Shown: piece after piece, positions 26,660-34,431 of the stretch
How the letters are laid out: each line of letters starts with the position of its first letter
How positions within the stretch are numbered: position 1 is the stretch's first letter
Assembly (NCBI RefSeq): GCF_018070325.1
Contig: NZ_JAGPXY010000017.1
Span: 1-64,000 of the forward strand
Reading direction: 5' to 3'
DNA: 64,000 nucleotides
From: Micromonospora sp. H61
GTDB lineage: Bacteria; Actinomycetota; Actinomycetes; Mycobacteriales; Micromonosporaceae
The notes under the pieces: generated by a model
The model's input: only the letters and a program-made list of their open reading frames with translations
The model's database searches: none
Told to the model about the DNA's origin: nothing
Translations under genes and position numbers: made by a program

Positions 26660-26962
26660 TCACGATGAAACCGCGCGGATGTCGGCCTGCTGCCCGCAGC
26701 CTTTGACGGGTTCGTCGGCCGGTCGGCCCTCGTGTGGGTACCCGCAGTTGCACTGAGCGTGCTTCCAGTCCACCTGCGAGGCGTAGCGCTGCTTAGTCTG
26801 GTAGACGGTCATGGGGTGCTCGCAGTAGGGGCAGTCGCCGGCCTTCTTCCAGCCGAGTTGCACGTCGTGTTCCAGCCAGGGTTGCCACGGCCAGGACGCG
26901 ACATTGTCCCCCCAGCCGGGGACCGGGTCCGACCGGTACGGCTCATTTGCTGTGCTGGTCAT
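26660..26962 (-). CDS. small zinc-ribbon-like protein of the CHAT-STAND operon
   Basis: The ATG at 26962 overlaps the CHAT gene's stop by 4 nt, giving 100 aa. CPYCEHP and, about 25 residues on, CNCGYPHEG form a four-cysteine zinc-ribbon pattern; several tryptophans precede it (ASWPWQPWLEHD). No named family was recognised. Tight coupling suggests it is the substrate, adaptor or regulator of the caspase-like CHAT protein. Its stop overlaps a GTG at 26663. Confidence 0.7.
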   Translation of the reverse strand: MTSTANEPYRSDPVPGWGDNVASWPWQPWLEHDVQLGWKKAGDCPYCEHPMTVYQTKQRYASQVDWKHAQCNCGYPHEGRPADEPVKGCGQQADIRAVSS

Positions 26963-29900
26963 GGCGCTCCGGTCGGTGTCGGATCGGCGGGAGAGTTCAG
27001 CAGCGCGACGAGATGCTGAACCTGCTCGATGTCCGCGGTGGCGTCGGCGCCGTGGGAGGAGTAGTCGGCCAGGGCAGCGCGGGCATACAGCAGCGCGTCG
27101 CCAGTGCGGCCTGCGCGGGCGAACAAAACCGCGACCGAATAGCGGGCTCTCCCGGCGTGATTGCGGTCGCTGACCACCTCCCAAAGGCGGATAGCCTGCT
27201 GGAAGTGGGGCAACGCGGTCTCGTTCTCGCCAGCCTCGGCATGGACGACGCCGAGCCTGTAGTGGCCCGCGGCGAGGGCCGAGTGCGCGTCAACGGGAAG
27301 CAGCTCCAAGGCGTCCCGGCACAGTTCGGCGGCGGCGTTGAGGTGCTCCAGCAGCACCGCCTCCTGCTGCCCGGCATCGCGGGCATCGCAGAACCGCTGG
27401 TACTCCACCTCACCGAGCTGTGCGGTGCGGCGGAAACGGCGGACCCGGTCCTGTTCGTCGGTGAGGTCAAGGGCGCGGCGGTACCAGTGCTCGGCCCGGT
27501 CCAGGTCCCGCAGCGACGGGATGGTCAGGTAGGTGTGGCCGAGATTGAACGCGACCTCGTTCTCTCCTTGGTGGTCGCCGAGGTCACGCGCCAGGTCGGC
27601 GGCACGCTCGAAGTGGGTCACGCAGCCAGGGTCCTGCTGGGTGCGCAGGATATTCCCGAGGGCGAGCTCGCCGGCTGCGAGATTGCGGATGAGGTTGCGG
27701 TCTGCTTCGGTGCGCCGGTCTTGGGCGGCGGCCAGCGCCGTGGCGGCCTCCCGCCGATCGTGGTCGACGCGGGCTCGCTGCAGCTGTAGCGCTGCGGTCC
27801 AGTCCCCGCATGCGTTGGCGATCTCGACCCGGTACTCGGTGAGCAGCACCCACTGTTCGGCGTGGCCGAGTCGGGGGCCGCCGGTGTCCGGGTCGACGAG
27901 GTCCGGCACGAGCTCGTCGACGAGTCGAGCCCACTCCGCGCCGCGCCCGGCCTGTTCGTAGAGATTACGCAGGCCCTGCATGCATTCGATCACGTCGGGC
28001 CACCGGCCGGCGGCGCGGGCGAGGGACCGCGCGTGAAGCAGGTTCGCTTCCTCCAGCCGCAGCATGTTCATCACCTCGGCGTCGCCCTCAAAGTACCAAC
28101 GGTGATAGGAGCGGCCAATTTCGGTGATGGCGGAGGTGTAGGCGTCCCGGACCCGAGCCGCCGCGTCGAGGTCGGATGCGGCTGTTGAGGCGTGAAGCCG
28201 GCGGAAGAACCACGGCATCGCCGGGTGGATCGCGTAGTAGCCGCCGCCGAGGGCGGTGAGCAGCCCGATCTCGGCTGCCCGGTCGAGCAGACTGATCCCG
28301 GCCTCGCGGGTCAACCCGGCCAGCGCCGGCAACGCTGACGGGTTGCGATCGTCGCCCATGATCGCCAGGGCGTCGACACTGACGGTGTCCTGGAACAGGC
28401 CTAGGAACGCTAGTTGGGTGCGTTCCGGTTCTGTGAAGGCGGCGGTCAGCCCGTAGGTGAGAGAGGCGGCCAGTGACCGCGACCGGCCCTGCGCCTCGTC
28501 GGCGTCGTCCAGGTCGGCCTCGCCGGCCCGGAGCCGGGCCACGAAATCCTCGATCTGCGCCTTGGTGGTGTATCCAGCACGTAGCGCCTGCCCGACCACC
28601 ACACTGATGGTGAGCGGGTTACCGTCGCTATAGCGCAGCAGCAGCCGCCAGTCCGCCACGTCGGTGATCCGGTGGCCGTGCCGGGCGGCTAGACCTTGAG
28701 TGAACTGGATGCGTTCGCGCATCGGCATGCTGGGCAGCCGGACCCGGGCGGGAAGGTTGCCCAGCCAGCCGCGTTCGTCGCGCCGCGAGGTCAACAGCAC
28801 CCGCGCCCGCGTGCGCGACACCGCCTGCAGGAAGTCGCGCAACTCGCGCTGCTCGTCGGCGGTCCACGCCGACGGTGTCCTGGCCGGGAACCCGGCGACC
28901 GGCTCGACGTTGTCCCAGATCCACAGCACCGGCACCTGCGTCAGCACTTGCAGGGCTGCTTTCCGCCGCTCGGTGTACGAGCGGCTCAGCCACTGGACCC
29001 CGCTGGCCTGTAACACGGGGTCGAATGCGGCGCCGAGCTGGTTGAGCAGCGCCATCAGAGGCGTGTGCTGCTCCAACGAGGCGAAGAGTATCGGCCCGCG
29101 TTCGCCGCTGGCCCGGTCGGTGAGCCCACCGGTTGCCGTGTACCAGTGGGCGAACTCGACCGCCGTGGACGTCTTCCCGCTGCCGGCGTAGGCGTGCAGC
29201 AGTACGACGTGGTAGGTGTCGAACGCCCTGTCCAGCGCCAGTAGAGTCTCGTCGCGGCCGAAGAACCCGACATCGGGGCCGGGGGGCAGCCCGGCGGCGC
29301 CGACGTCTGCCGTGCCGGCGCCGGGGCCTGCCACGGTGATCCGCACCGCTTCCGGCGCCGCGCGCAGCAATGTGACCGGCGCCGTCTCGTAGACCACCGG
29401 CACCGACCAGTCCTGCAACGGGCGCGGGTCGAATGCGATCGACCGGTTCGGCTGGGCCGCCAATTGGCGCCGGCCTACCGACACGGCGCTGCCCAGCGAC
29501 CGTCCGGCCAGCAGCGCGGCGTAGAGGTCGGCGACGAACTGCGCCGCGGTCACGACGTAAACGCTGTAGCGCATCGCCACGACCCCGGCGACTCCGGCGT
29601 CGCTGACCTCCAGTGCGAACGACCCGTATCCGCGGACCAAGGCGTGCACGTCGTCGGGCTGGTCGGTGCGCGGCCGTTCGGCGGCCTCGGCGTACGCCGA
29701 GCGGCAGGCGTTGAGCACCAGCACCCCGACGCCGGTGGCTGCCAGCAGCGCGCCCAGGGCCGGACCGTCGATGAGTTGCTGGTTGTTCTTAGCGGTCGGA
29801 TCCTCGAACAGCAGGTATCCGTGGGAGCCCTCCCGCAGCGGGGACAGCAGCCCGTACGTGGCAGCACCGATTGGCACGCCGCCGCCGGACTGCAACCGGC

Positions 29901-30618
29901 TCGACGGCAGGTAGGTGCCGTGCCCGTCGAAGTGCACGACGTGGAACGGCTGCCCCGCGACGTGTGCCTGCTCCAGTACCGCCGACAGCGCGGCGAACGT
30001 CGGCGGGCGCAGCACCGTCAGGTCGAGGACCTGCCGAGCCTGGGCGGACTTGAGCAGCAGCGCCCCCACCGAGCGGAACGGTACGTCGTCGGCCCCGCCC
30101 GGCCGGCAGATCACAAGCAGCAGGCGCAGCCGCCCGGTGTCATCGGCCGTCGGCAGCGGCACCCGCCTAGCGGGCTGGGCGTTGACCCGGACGTACTCGG
30201 CGGCCTCCAGCACGACCGGCCGGTCGGTACGCGGGTCGCGCAGGAGCTCCCACGGCAGCATCGTCGCCGCGTCGACCTCGCAGGCAACCTCGACCCGCAC
30301 CGTGTGCAGCACTTTCCGGACGTCGGCCCACAGCTCGCGCGCCTCCTCGTTGGCGAACACCAGCTTGAACAGCTGGGTCCCGATCTCGGCCAACCGCCTC
30401 TCTACAGCGGCCGCGATCGCCGGGGCCGGGTCGAGCGGATACTCCAGGAAGTCCTCCAGATACCAGCGGATCCGCTCCCGATCATCGTCGGTGATCGACA
30501 ACGCGAATCGGCTCTTCGCCGACGCCTCGGCGTAACCCGCCAGCCCGGTCAGGCCCGTTGTCACCACATGCTGACCGTCACCCGTCGCGGTCTGCGTCAA
30601 CCGCAGCACGACACCCAC
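26959..30618 (-). CDS. CHAT protease / NB-ARC-type STAND NTPase / TPR protein
   Basis: The GTG at 30618 has GGAAAGG about 9 nt upstream, giving 1219 aa. The N-terminal half is a caspase-like CHAT peptidase with the catalytic pair VVHFDGHG (near residue 230) and VLNACRSA (Cys near 304). An NB-ARC-like STAND NTPase follows (FFGRDETLL, then YAGSGKTSTA near 477 and VPVLWIWDN). The C-terminal third is TPR repeats ending with EQVQHLVALLNSP. CHAT plus STAND plus TPR is a known bacterial conflict architecture in which ligand sensing releases the protease. It leads a coupled three-gene operon with a zinc-ribbon and a membrane protein. Confidence 0.92.
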   Translation of the reverse strand: MGVVLRLTQTATGDGQHVVTTGLTGLAGYAEASAKSRFALSITDDDRERIRWYLEDFLEYPLDPAPAIAAAVERRLAEIGTQLFKLVFANEEARELWADVRKVLHTVRVEVACEVDAATMLPWELLRDPRTDRPVVLEAAEYVRVNAQPARRVPLPTADDTGRLRLLLVICRPGGADDVPFRSVGALLLKSAQARQVLDLTVLRPPTFAALSAVLEQAHVAGQPFHVVHFDGHGTYLPSSRLQSGGGVPIGAATYGLLSPLREGSHGYLLFEDPTAKNNQQLIDGPALGALLAATGVGVLVLNACRSAYAEAAERPRTDQPDDVHALVRGYGSFALEVSDAGVAGVVAMRYSVYVVTAAQFVADLYAALLAGRSLGSAVSVGRRQLAAQPNRSIAFDPRPLQDWSVPVVYETAPVTLLRAAPEAVRITVAGPGAGTADVGAAGLPPGPDVGFFGRDETLLALDRAFDTYHVVLLHAYAGSGKTSTAVEFAHWYTATGGLTDRASGERGPILFASLEQHTPLMALLNQLGAAFDPVLQASGVQWLSRSYTERRKAALQVLTQVPVLWIWDNVEPVAGFPARTPSAWTADEQRELRDFLQAVSRTRARVLLTSRRDERGWLGNLPARVRLPSMPMRERIQFTQGLAARHGHRITDVADWRLLLRYSDGNPLTISVVVGQALRAGYTTKAQIEDFVARLRAGEADLDDADEAQGRSRSLAASLTYGLTAAFTEPERTQLAFLGLFQDTVSVDALAIMGDDRNPSALPALAGLTREAGISLLDRAAEIGLLTALGGGYYAIHPAMPWFFRRLHASTAASDLDAAARVRDAYTSAITEIGRSYHRWYFEGDAEVMNMLRLEEANLLHARSLARAAGRWPDVIECMQGLRNLYEQAGRGAEWARLVDELVPDLVDPDTGGPRLGHAEQWVLLTEYRVEIANACGDWTAALQLQRARVDHDRREAATALAAAQDRRTEADRNLIRNLAAGELALGNILRTQQDPGCVTHFERAADLARDLGDHQGENEVAFNLGHTYLTIPSLRDLDRAEHWYRRALDLTDEQDRVRRFRRTAQLGEVEYQRFCDARDAGQQEAVLLEHLNAAAELCRDALELLPVDAHSALAAGHYRLGVVHAEAGENETALPHFQQAIRLWEVVSDRNHAGRARYSVAVLFARAGRTGDALLYARAALADYSSHGADATADIEQVQHLVALLNSPADPTPTGAP

Positions 30619-31058
30619 ACGCGTCCGCCTTTCCCCCCGAAACGGTCCTCAATCGCGGCTAGCGGACCACTGTCCAACGTTCGCGGGCAACCACCAACCC
30701 GACAAACCAACGCAGCGAATCGGGCAAACACATCAGCGTGCAAGCAGACTGACGGAGTGATCGCTGCACTCATCTGGCCGCGATCCGAGCGCCGGCCGCA
30801 TCTCCCGACTACTCGGCGTGAGCAGAGGAGGGGAACTGTATGGCCGACGGGTGGCTGCGCGGTCGCCGGCCTCCTCGCCCAAGATCGGTTCCCGGCCTCG
30901 AACACGCAGCTGACAACAAGCCTGCCTATGTGACGACTACCGCGCCTCGGCTCAACTCGCAAGATCGCTGGCGCGATCGTGGTGCCACCTATCGGTGCCC
31001 AGGTGGCAAGTATCGCTGTCCGTCGTAGCCCGGACTCGATGGCTGGCGGGAATGGCTG
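30619..31058. other. intergenic region with one weak small ORF
   Basis: The only notable signal is an AGGAGGGG at about 30827-30834 ahead of ATG 30840, which opens a 62-aa frame (MADGWLRGRRPPRPRSVPGL, ending GGKYRCPS). The sequence has no domain and could be fortuitous. The promoter of the CHAT operon must lie near 30620-30700 but was not recognised. Confidence 0.35.
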
Positions 31059-31274
31059 ATGGCCCGCCATCAAGTAAGCACCAACTTCGCCTGGGAGGCC
31101 CAGATCCAACAGATCGCCCTCGGCAGGCCAGAAGTCAGACCGGACCTCACCCCGGACGACGAAGCCCACGTCACCGAAGGGGACCGGTCAACGGGTCGGG
31201 ACGGCGGGCCGCGGGGTGGCAAATCCAAATTCACCCCCGAGGCGACACCCCCACCACGACCACAAAGTCCCTGA
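31059..31274 (+). CDS. hypothetical small protein or C-terminal remnant
   Basis: The 71-aa frame (MARHQVSTNFAWEAQIQQIA, then RPDLTPDDEAHV) has natural-looking composition in its first 45 residues and then becomes Gly/Pro-rich. The codons before the ATG also read well (GWREWL) back to a stop, so it may be the end of a lost gene. No family was recognised. Confidence 0.3.
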   Translation: MARHQVSTNFAWEAQIQQIALGRPEVRPDLTPDDEAHVTEGDRSTGRDGGPRGGKSKFTPEATPPPRPQSP

Positions 31275-31349
31275 TACCTATAGCTACCTCTATGTGGTCG
31301 TGGTGAGGGAGAAGGGGCGCCACAGAAGGGCGCGACAGAGGGGCATCCG

Positions 31350-31445
31350 GTGGCGGATTCTTACTCCTGCGCCGCCACCGCGGCGGGCCGGTTCACCCTC
31401 CGGGCCACCATCACCGACCAGCAGGAGCAAGCCCGTCATGCCTGA
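31350..31445 (+). CDS. very small ORF upstream of the membrane peptide gene
   Basis: GTG 31350 follows AGAGGGG with 6-nt spacing and encodes 31 aa (VADSYSCAATAAGRFTLRAT, ending TDQQEQARHA). Its stop overlaps the next start (31438), a coupling typical of actinobacterial integrative-element operons. Reality is uncertain because of its length. Confidence 0.35.
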   Translation: MADSYSCAATAAGRFTLRATITDQQEQARHA

Positions 31446-31671
31446 TGTCCTCGCCCACCTCGGATGGGGTTGCATCGTCGTCATCGCCGCCTTCGCCGCG
31501 GTGGCGATCTGCATCCTCGCGGCCACCATCGCGGCCCTGACCGCCCGGCACCCGGACACCCGGCGGCACAGCCTCCGGGTCATGCCCTGTCCCGGCTCGA
31601 ACCTGGGGACATGCGGGCGTCGCGCGTCATTAGCACATATGTTTGAAGCTGGAGGTATCGTCCCGGTATGA
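31438..31671 (+). CDS. small membrane protein translationally coupled to lexA
   Basis: ATG 31438 follows AGGAG by about 10 nt. The 77-aa product has one long hydrophobic segment (GCIVVIAAFAAVAICILAAT, residues ~10-30) and a basic tail. Its stop overlaps the LexA start by 4 nt (ATGA at 31668). The last 30 residues run through the putative LexA operator, so the gene may originally have been shorter. It resembles in size the one-helix proteins of actinobacterial plasmids and ICEs; function unknown. Confidence 0.45.
   Translation: MPDVLAHLGWGCIVVIAAFAAVAICILAATIAALTARHPDTRRHSLRVMPCPGSNLGTCGRRASLAHMFEAGGIVPV
31631..31646. promoter_or_regulatory. putative SOS (LexA) box
   Basis: TAGCACATATGTTTGA matches the actinobacterial LexA operator (GAAC-N4-GTTC-like, often ending TGTTTGA) in its right half and imperfectly in its left. 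It lies 22 nt before the LexA start, the usual autoregulatory position. Confidence 0.5.
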
Positions 31672-32339
31672 CGTCCTCGGATGCGGTATCGAGTCCACCC
31701 GGGCTGAGTCCTCGGCAACAGCACATCTTGGAAGTGATCCGCGAGCGGGTCCAGCGCGACGGGTATCCACCGACGGTACGGGAGATTGGTGCTGCGGTCG
31801 GGCTCAGCTCCCCATCATCGGTGGCGCACCATCTGAAGGTGCTCCAGCAGCTTGGCCTCGTTCGGCGCGCCGCCCACGGTCCGCGCGCCGTCGACGCCCG
31901 GCCATTGCGAGGCGTAGCCTTGACCGATGGCCCAGGCATGCGCCGTGGTGTCCGAGTCCCGCTGGTCGGGAGCATCGCTGCCGGTGTCCCGGTCCTCGCC
32001 GAGGAGCAGATCGAGGAGATTCTGACCTTGCCGTCCGAATTGGTCGGCCGAGGCACGCTGTTCGCGTTGCACGTTCGAGGCGACTCCATGGTTGAGGCGG
32101 GCATCGCCGATGGGGACATTATCGTTGTGCGACAGCAGGTGGTTGCCGATAACGGCGATATCGTCGCGGCGCTGATCGATGGCGAGGCCACCGTCAAGGT
32201 GTACCGCCGCCGCGCTCGGAAGGTCGAGCTGCTGCCTCGCAATCCGCTCTACGCGGTCATCCCAGGGGACCGGGCGGTGATCCTTGGCAAGGTGGTTTGC
32301 GTACTCAATCGTCCTGAGCACCGACAACTCCTAAGTTGA
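31668..32339 (+). CDS. lexA: LexA-family SOS repressor carried by the element
   Basis: The 223-aa protein has the N-terminal winged helix (SPRQQHILEVIRERVQRDGY, then TVREIGAAVGLSSPSSV), the self-cleavage Ala-Gly in VGSIAAGVPV, the catalytic Ser in VRGDSMVEAGI and the catalytic Lys in GEATVKVYRR. All residues for RecA-stimulated autocleavage are present, so it should repress genes until DNA damage occurs. The chromosome should have its own lexA elsewhere. Here it may couple element or defence gene expression to the SOS response. A GGAGG at 31651-31655 is rather far (12 nt) from the ATG. Confidence 0.9.
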   Translation: MTSSDAVSSPPGLSPRQQHILEVIRERVQRDGYPPTVREIGAAVGLSSPSSVAHHLKVLQQLGLVRRAAHGPRAVDARPLRGVALTDGPGMRRGVRVPLVGSIAAGVPVLAEEQIEEILTLPSELVGRGTLFALHVRGDSMVEAGIADGDIIVVRQQVVADNGDIVAALIDGEATVKVYRRRARKVELLPRNPLYAVIPGDRAVILGKVVCVLNRPEHRQLLS

Positions 32340-32348
32340 TCGCGGAGG

Positions 32349-34379
32349 TCAGTCCGAGTACGAGCGCGGGGTGTCGCGATTGCCTATCACCACACCTACC
32401 ACGACGAAACGGTCGATGCTGCTGCCGGTCGGGCGACGCCTAGCGACCCAAGCGGTCTCGCGGAGGTGCCGGACACCGTCGCTGTGATCGGTAAGGTCTA
32501 GCACTACGAGCTGCCCCAGTGCCGGATTGGTTCCGGCGTAGTCTCCGGCTTGGGTCAGGTAGGAATGCTCCAGCGCATCGTTACTAGCGTCGGTAAGTTC
32601 GCGTTTGATCTCGATATAGAAGCGGATCGTGCCAAAGCCGGCCTGGATGTCGACGCGGCCGGTCGCCACGTGCGACACCTCAAACTGCACTCGTCCCACA
32701 AGCTTGCCGCGTTGTAACCAGTCGAAGTAGTCGACCTGCAGCTTCTCCTCATGAGGGGCCTTCCTAGCCGGGAAGGGCTTCAGGTACGCAAGTGCGCCCG
32801 TCAACTGCATGTCGTGGCGTGCGGCGAGGAAGGTGGCCAGTTCCCAGGTGAGCAGACCGAAGTACTGACGGACTCGGCCGACGTAGTCGGGGCATTCGGC
32901 TAGGTCGTCCTCTAGCTTCCGCCGGATTAGGTCTACCTGAGGTCCTGCAGCGGCGTCGAAGCTTTCGCGGTATGCGACGCCCTCCATGAGGCCGAGGGCT
33001 TCGTCCGTCATGCCCTGAGCCGCGCGCATTGCCTTCTCTGGGCCAAGCCTGGCTACCAGGGATGGTGCCCGCTCAATTAGTCGTGCGAGCGCCGATGGGT
33101 CTCCCTCCGATGCGGTGCCGGTCTCGCGCGCGTGCCGTTGATCGGTCGGCCGCTCTGTCAAGACATCAACACGATTCAGTAAAACCTGCAGCTGTTCGGC
33201 ATCGATGGGGGGGTCCTCTGAGGAGGCCGCCACCTCGGCGGCTTGCCTCAGGCCCGCCAGCAGCGACTGCTCCCGCACGATCCTCTGCTCGACGGTCGGA
33301 CGAATGACAGCTTCTAGCCCTGGTGCGTTGGACATACCCGGCACCGGGATGACTTCCCGGTCAAGTTCGTACGCCTCGAGCACGGCTGCGAGCGCTTCCC
33401 AGACGTTCAGCCAAGCTGGCACGGCGACCTGCTCGGCGGCGTTCTCAAGAATGAGTACCAGCCTGGCCCATGCTCGCTCCGCCTCACGTCGAGGCCGGCG
33501 CCATTCGGGAGTATGCAGCCCTCGAAGCCAAGCGTCCCGCTTGTTCAGCAGGGACGACACCGAGTCGCGGGAGGCGACTAGCAGGTCGCGGTCGGCTCGA
33601 GAGAAGGCCATGATGGCGTCAAGACCGGCACCATAAAGCGCCGCATCATCACGGTTTTCCTCGGCCGCGACGGCAGTTGCCATCTGCTCGCGAGCCTGAA
33701 CAAGCAGAGTGAGGACGTTTCCTGCTTGTTCGTTCGCGGCGCGGCGTAGCAGGTCCAGGCCGTACTCGAACGTGGCGTCCGCTGCGGCATCCGGGACCTC
33801 ACGCAGGCTATCGAGATCTTGGCGCAGCGGAGGTGCGAGGTTCTCGTCAGTTCCCCAACGGTCGAGCGCGGCGCCGAGAAGCCGCGGAAGGCGCTCGGCG
33901 TATTCGGGGTCGATCCGCGTGACGTCGTCGAGTTCGAGCGCACTGAGTACGCGGACCGGCCGGGCTGCCTTAACGATGGCAAGGCGAAGCGCGCCTTCGA
34001 GGTGGCCGGCGGCGAGGAGCGGCTGTTGGTCGAGCGCATCGGTGTGCCCACGGAGGAGCGCGTCGCACAGTCGTTGGCCGAACTGTTGCACGAATGGCCC
34101 GCTGTTCAGCAGGGCGTCGACTGCGTCGTTCAGGGTCAGCAGACTGCGTTGGTGGGTGAGGCCCGTGAGCAAGGCGTCAACGATTTCGCTGCCGGGCAGT
34201 GTACCGATCTCAAGCGCGTGGGCGGTGGACTGGCAGGTGAGGTGGCCGAGTGGACCGGCTGCACTGTCGCGTATGGCATTGGTCTGGCCATCGGTAGGAA
34301 GGCGGCGCAACAACTCGGTGAGCGGTGGAGCAGTGTCCTGCGCAGCCGCGTCCGCCAGGAGTTGATCTAAAGCGTTCAC
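32349..34379 (-). CDS. ABC-3C/Lamassu-like system effector with C-terminal PD-(D/E)xK nuclease-like domain
   Basis: The GTG at 34379 follows GGAGG with 6-nt spacing and gives 676 aa; the frame reaches 34466 but overlaps the ATPase gene there. The first 500 residues are helical and of no recognised family. The C-terminus contains RVDIQAGFG then FYIEIKREL, the D...ExK pattern of restriction-like nucleases, then QAGDYAG with a motif-IV-like Gln. It is the third gene after the middle component and SMC-like ATPase, so it is probably the killing or DNA-cutting effector. The nuclease assignment is by pattern only. Confidence 0.7.
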   Translation of the reverse strand: MNALDQLLADAAAQDTAPPLTELLRRLPTDGQTNAIRDSAAGPLGHLTCQSTAHALEIGTLPGSEIVDALLTGLTHQRSLLTLNDAVDALLNSGPFVQQFGQRLCDALLRGHTDALDQQPLLAAGHLEGALRLAIVKAARPVRVLSALELDDVTRIDPEYAERLPRLLGAALDRWGTDENLAPPLRQDLDSLREVPDAAADATFEYGLDLLRRAANEQAGNVLTLLVQAREQMATAVAAEENRDDAALYGAGLDAIMAFSRADRDLLVASRDSVSSLLNKRDAWLRGLHTPEWRRPRREAERAWARLVLILENAAEQVAVPAWLNVWEALAAVLEAYELDREVIPVPGMSNAPGLEAVIRPTVEQRIVREQSLLAGLRQAAEVAASSEDPPIDAEQLQVLLNRVDVLTERPTDQRHARETGTASEGDPSALARLIERAPSLVARLGPEKAMRAAQGMTDEALGLMEGVAYRESFDAAAGPQVDLIRRKLEDDLAECPDYVGRVRQYFGLLTWELATFLAARHDMQLTGALAYLKPFPARKAPHEEKLQVDYFDWLQRGKLVGRVQFEVSHVATGRVDIQAGFGTIRFYIEIKRELTDASNDALEHSYLTQAGDYAGTNPALGQLVVLDLTDHSDGVRHLRETAWVARRRPTGSSIDRFVVVGVVIGNRDTPRSYSD

Positions 34380-34431
34380 CTCCACCTCCTGTTGTCGCAG
34401 AACCCGCGCCCGGTGGAACGTCAGCAGATGG

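Noticed and set aside
30597..31169. 190-aa minus-strand frame
   Set aside because: No family resemblance, overlaps the CHAT gene start and lacks a ribosome binding site.
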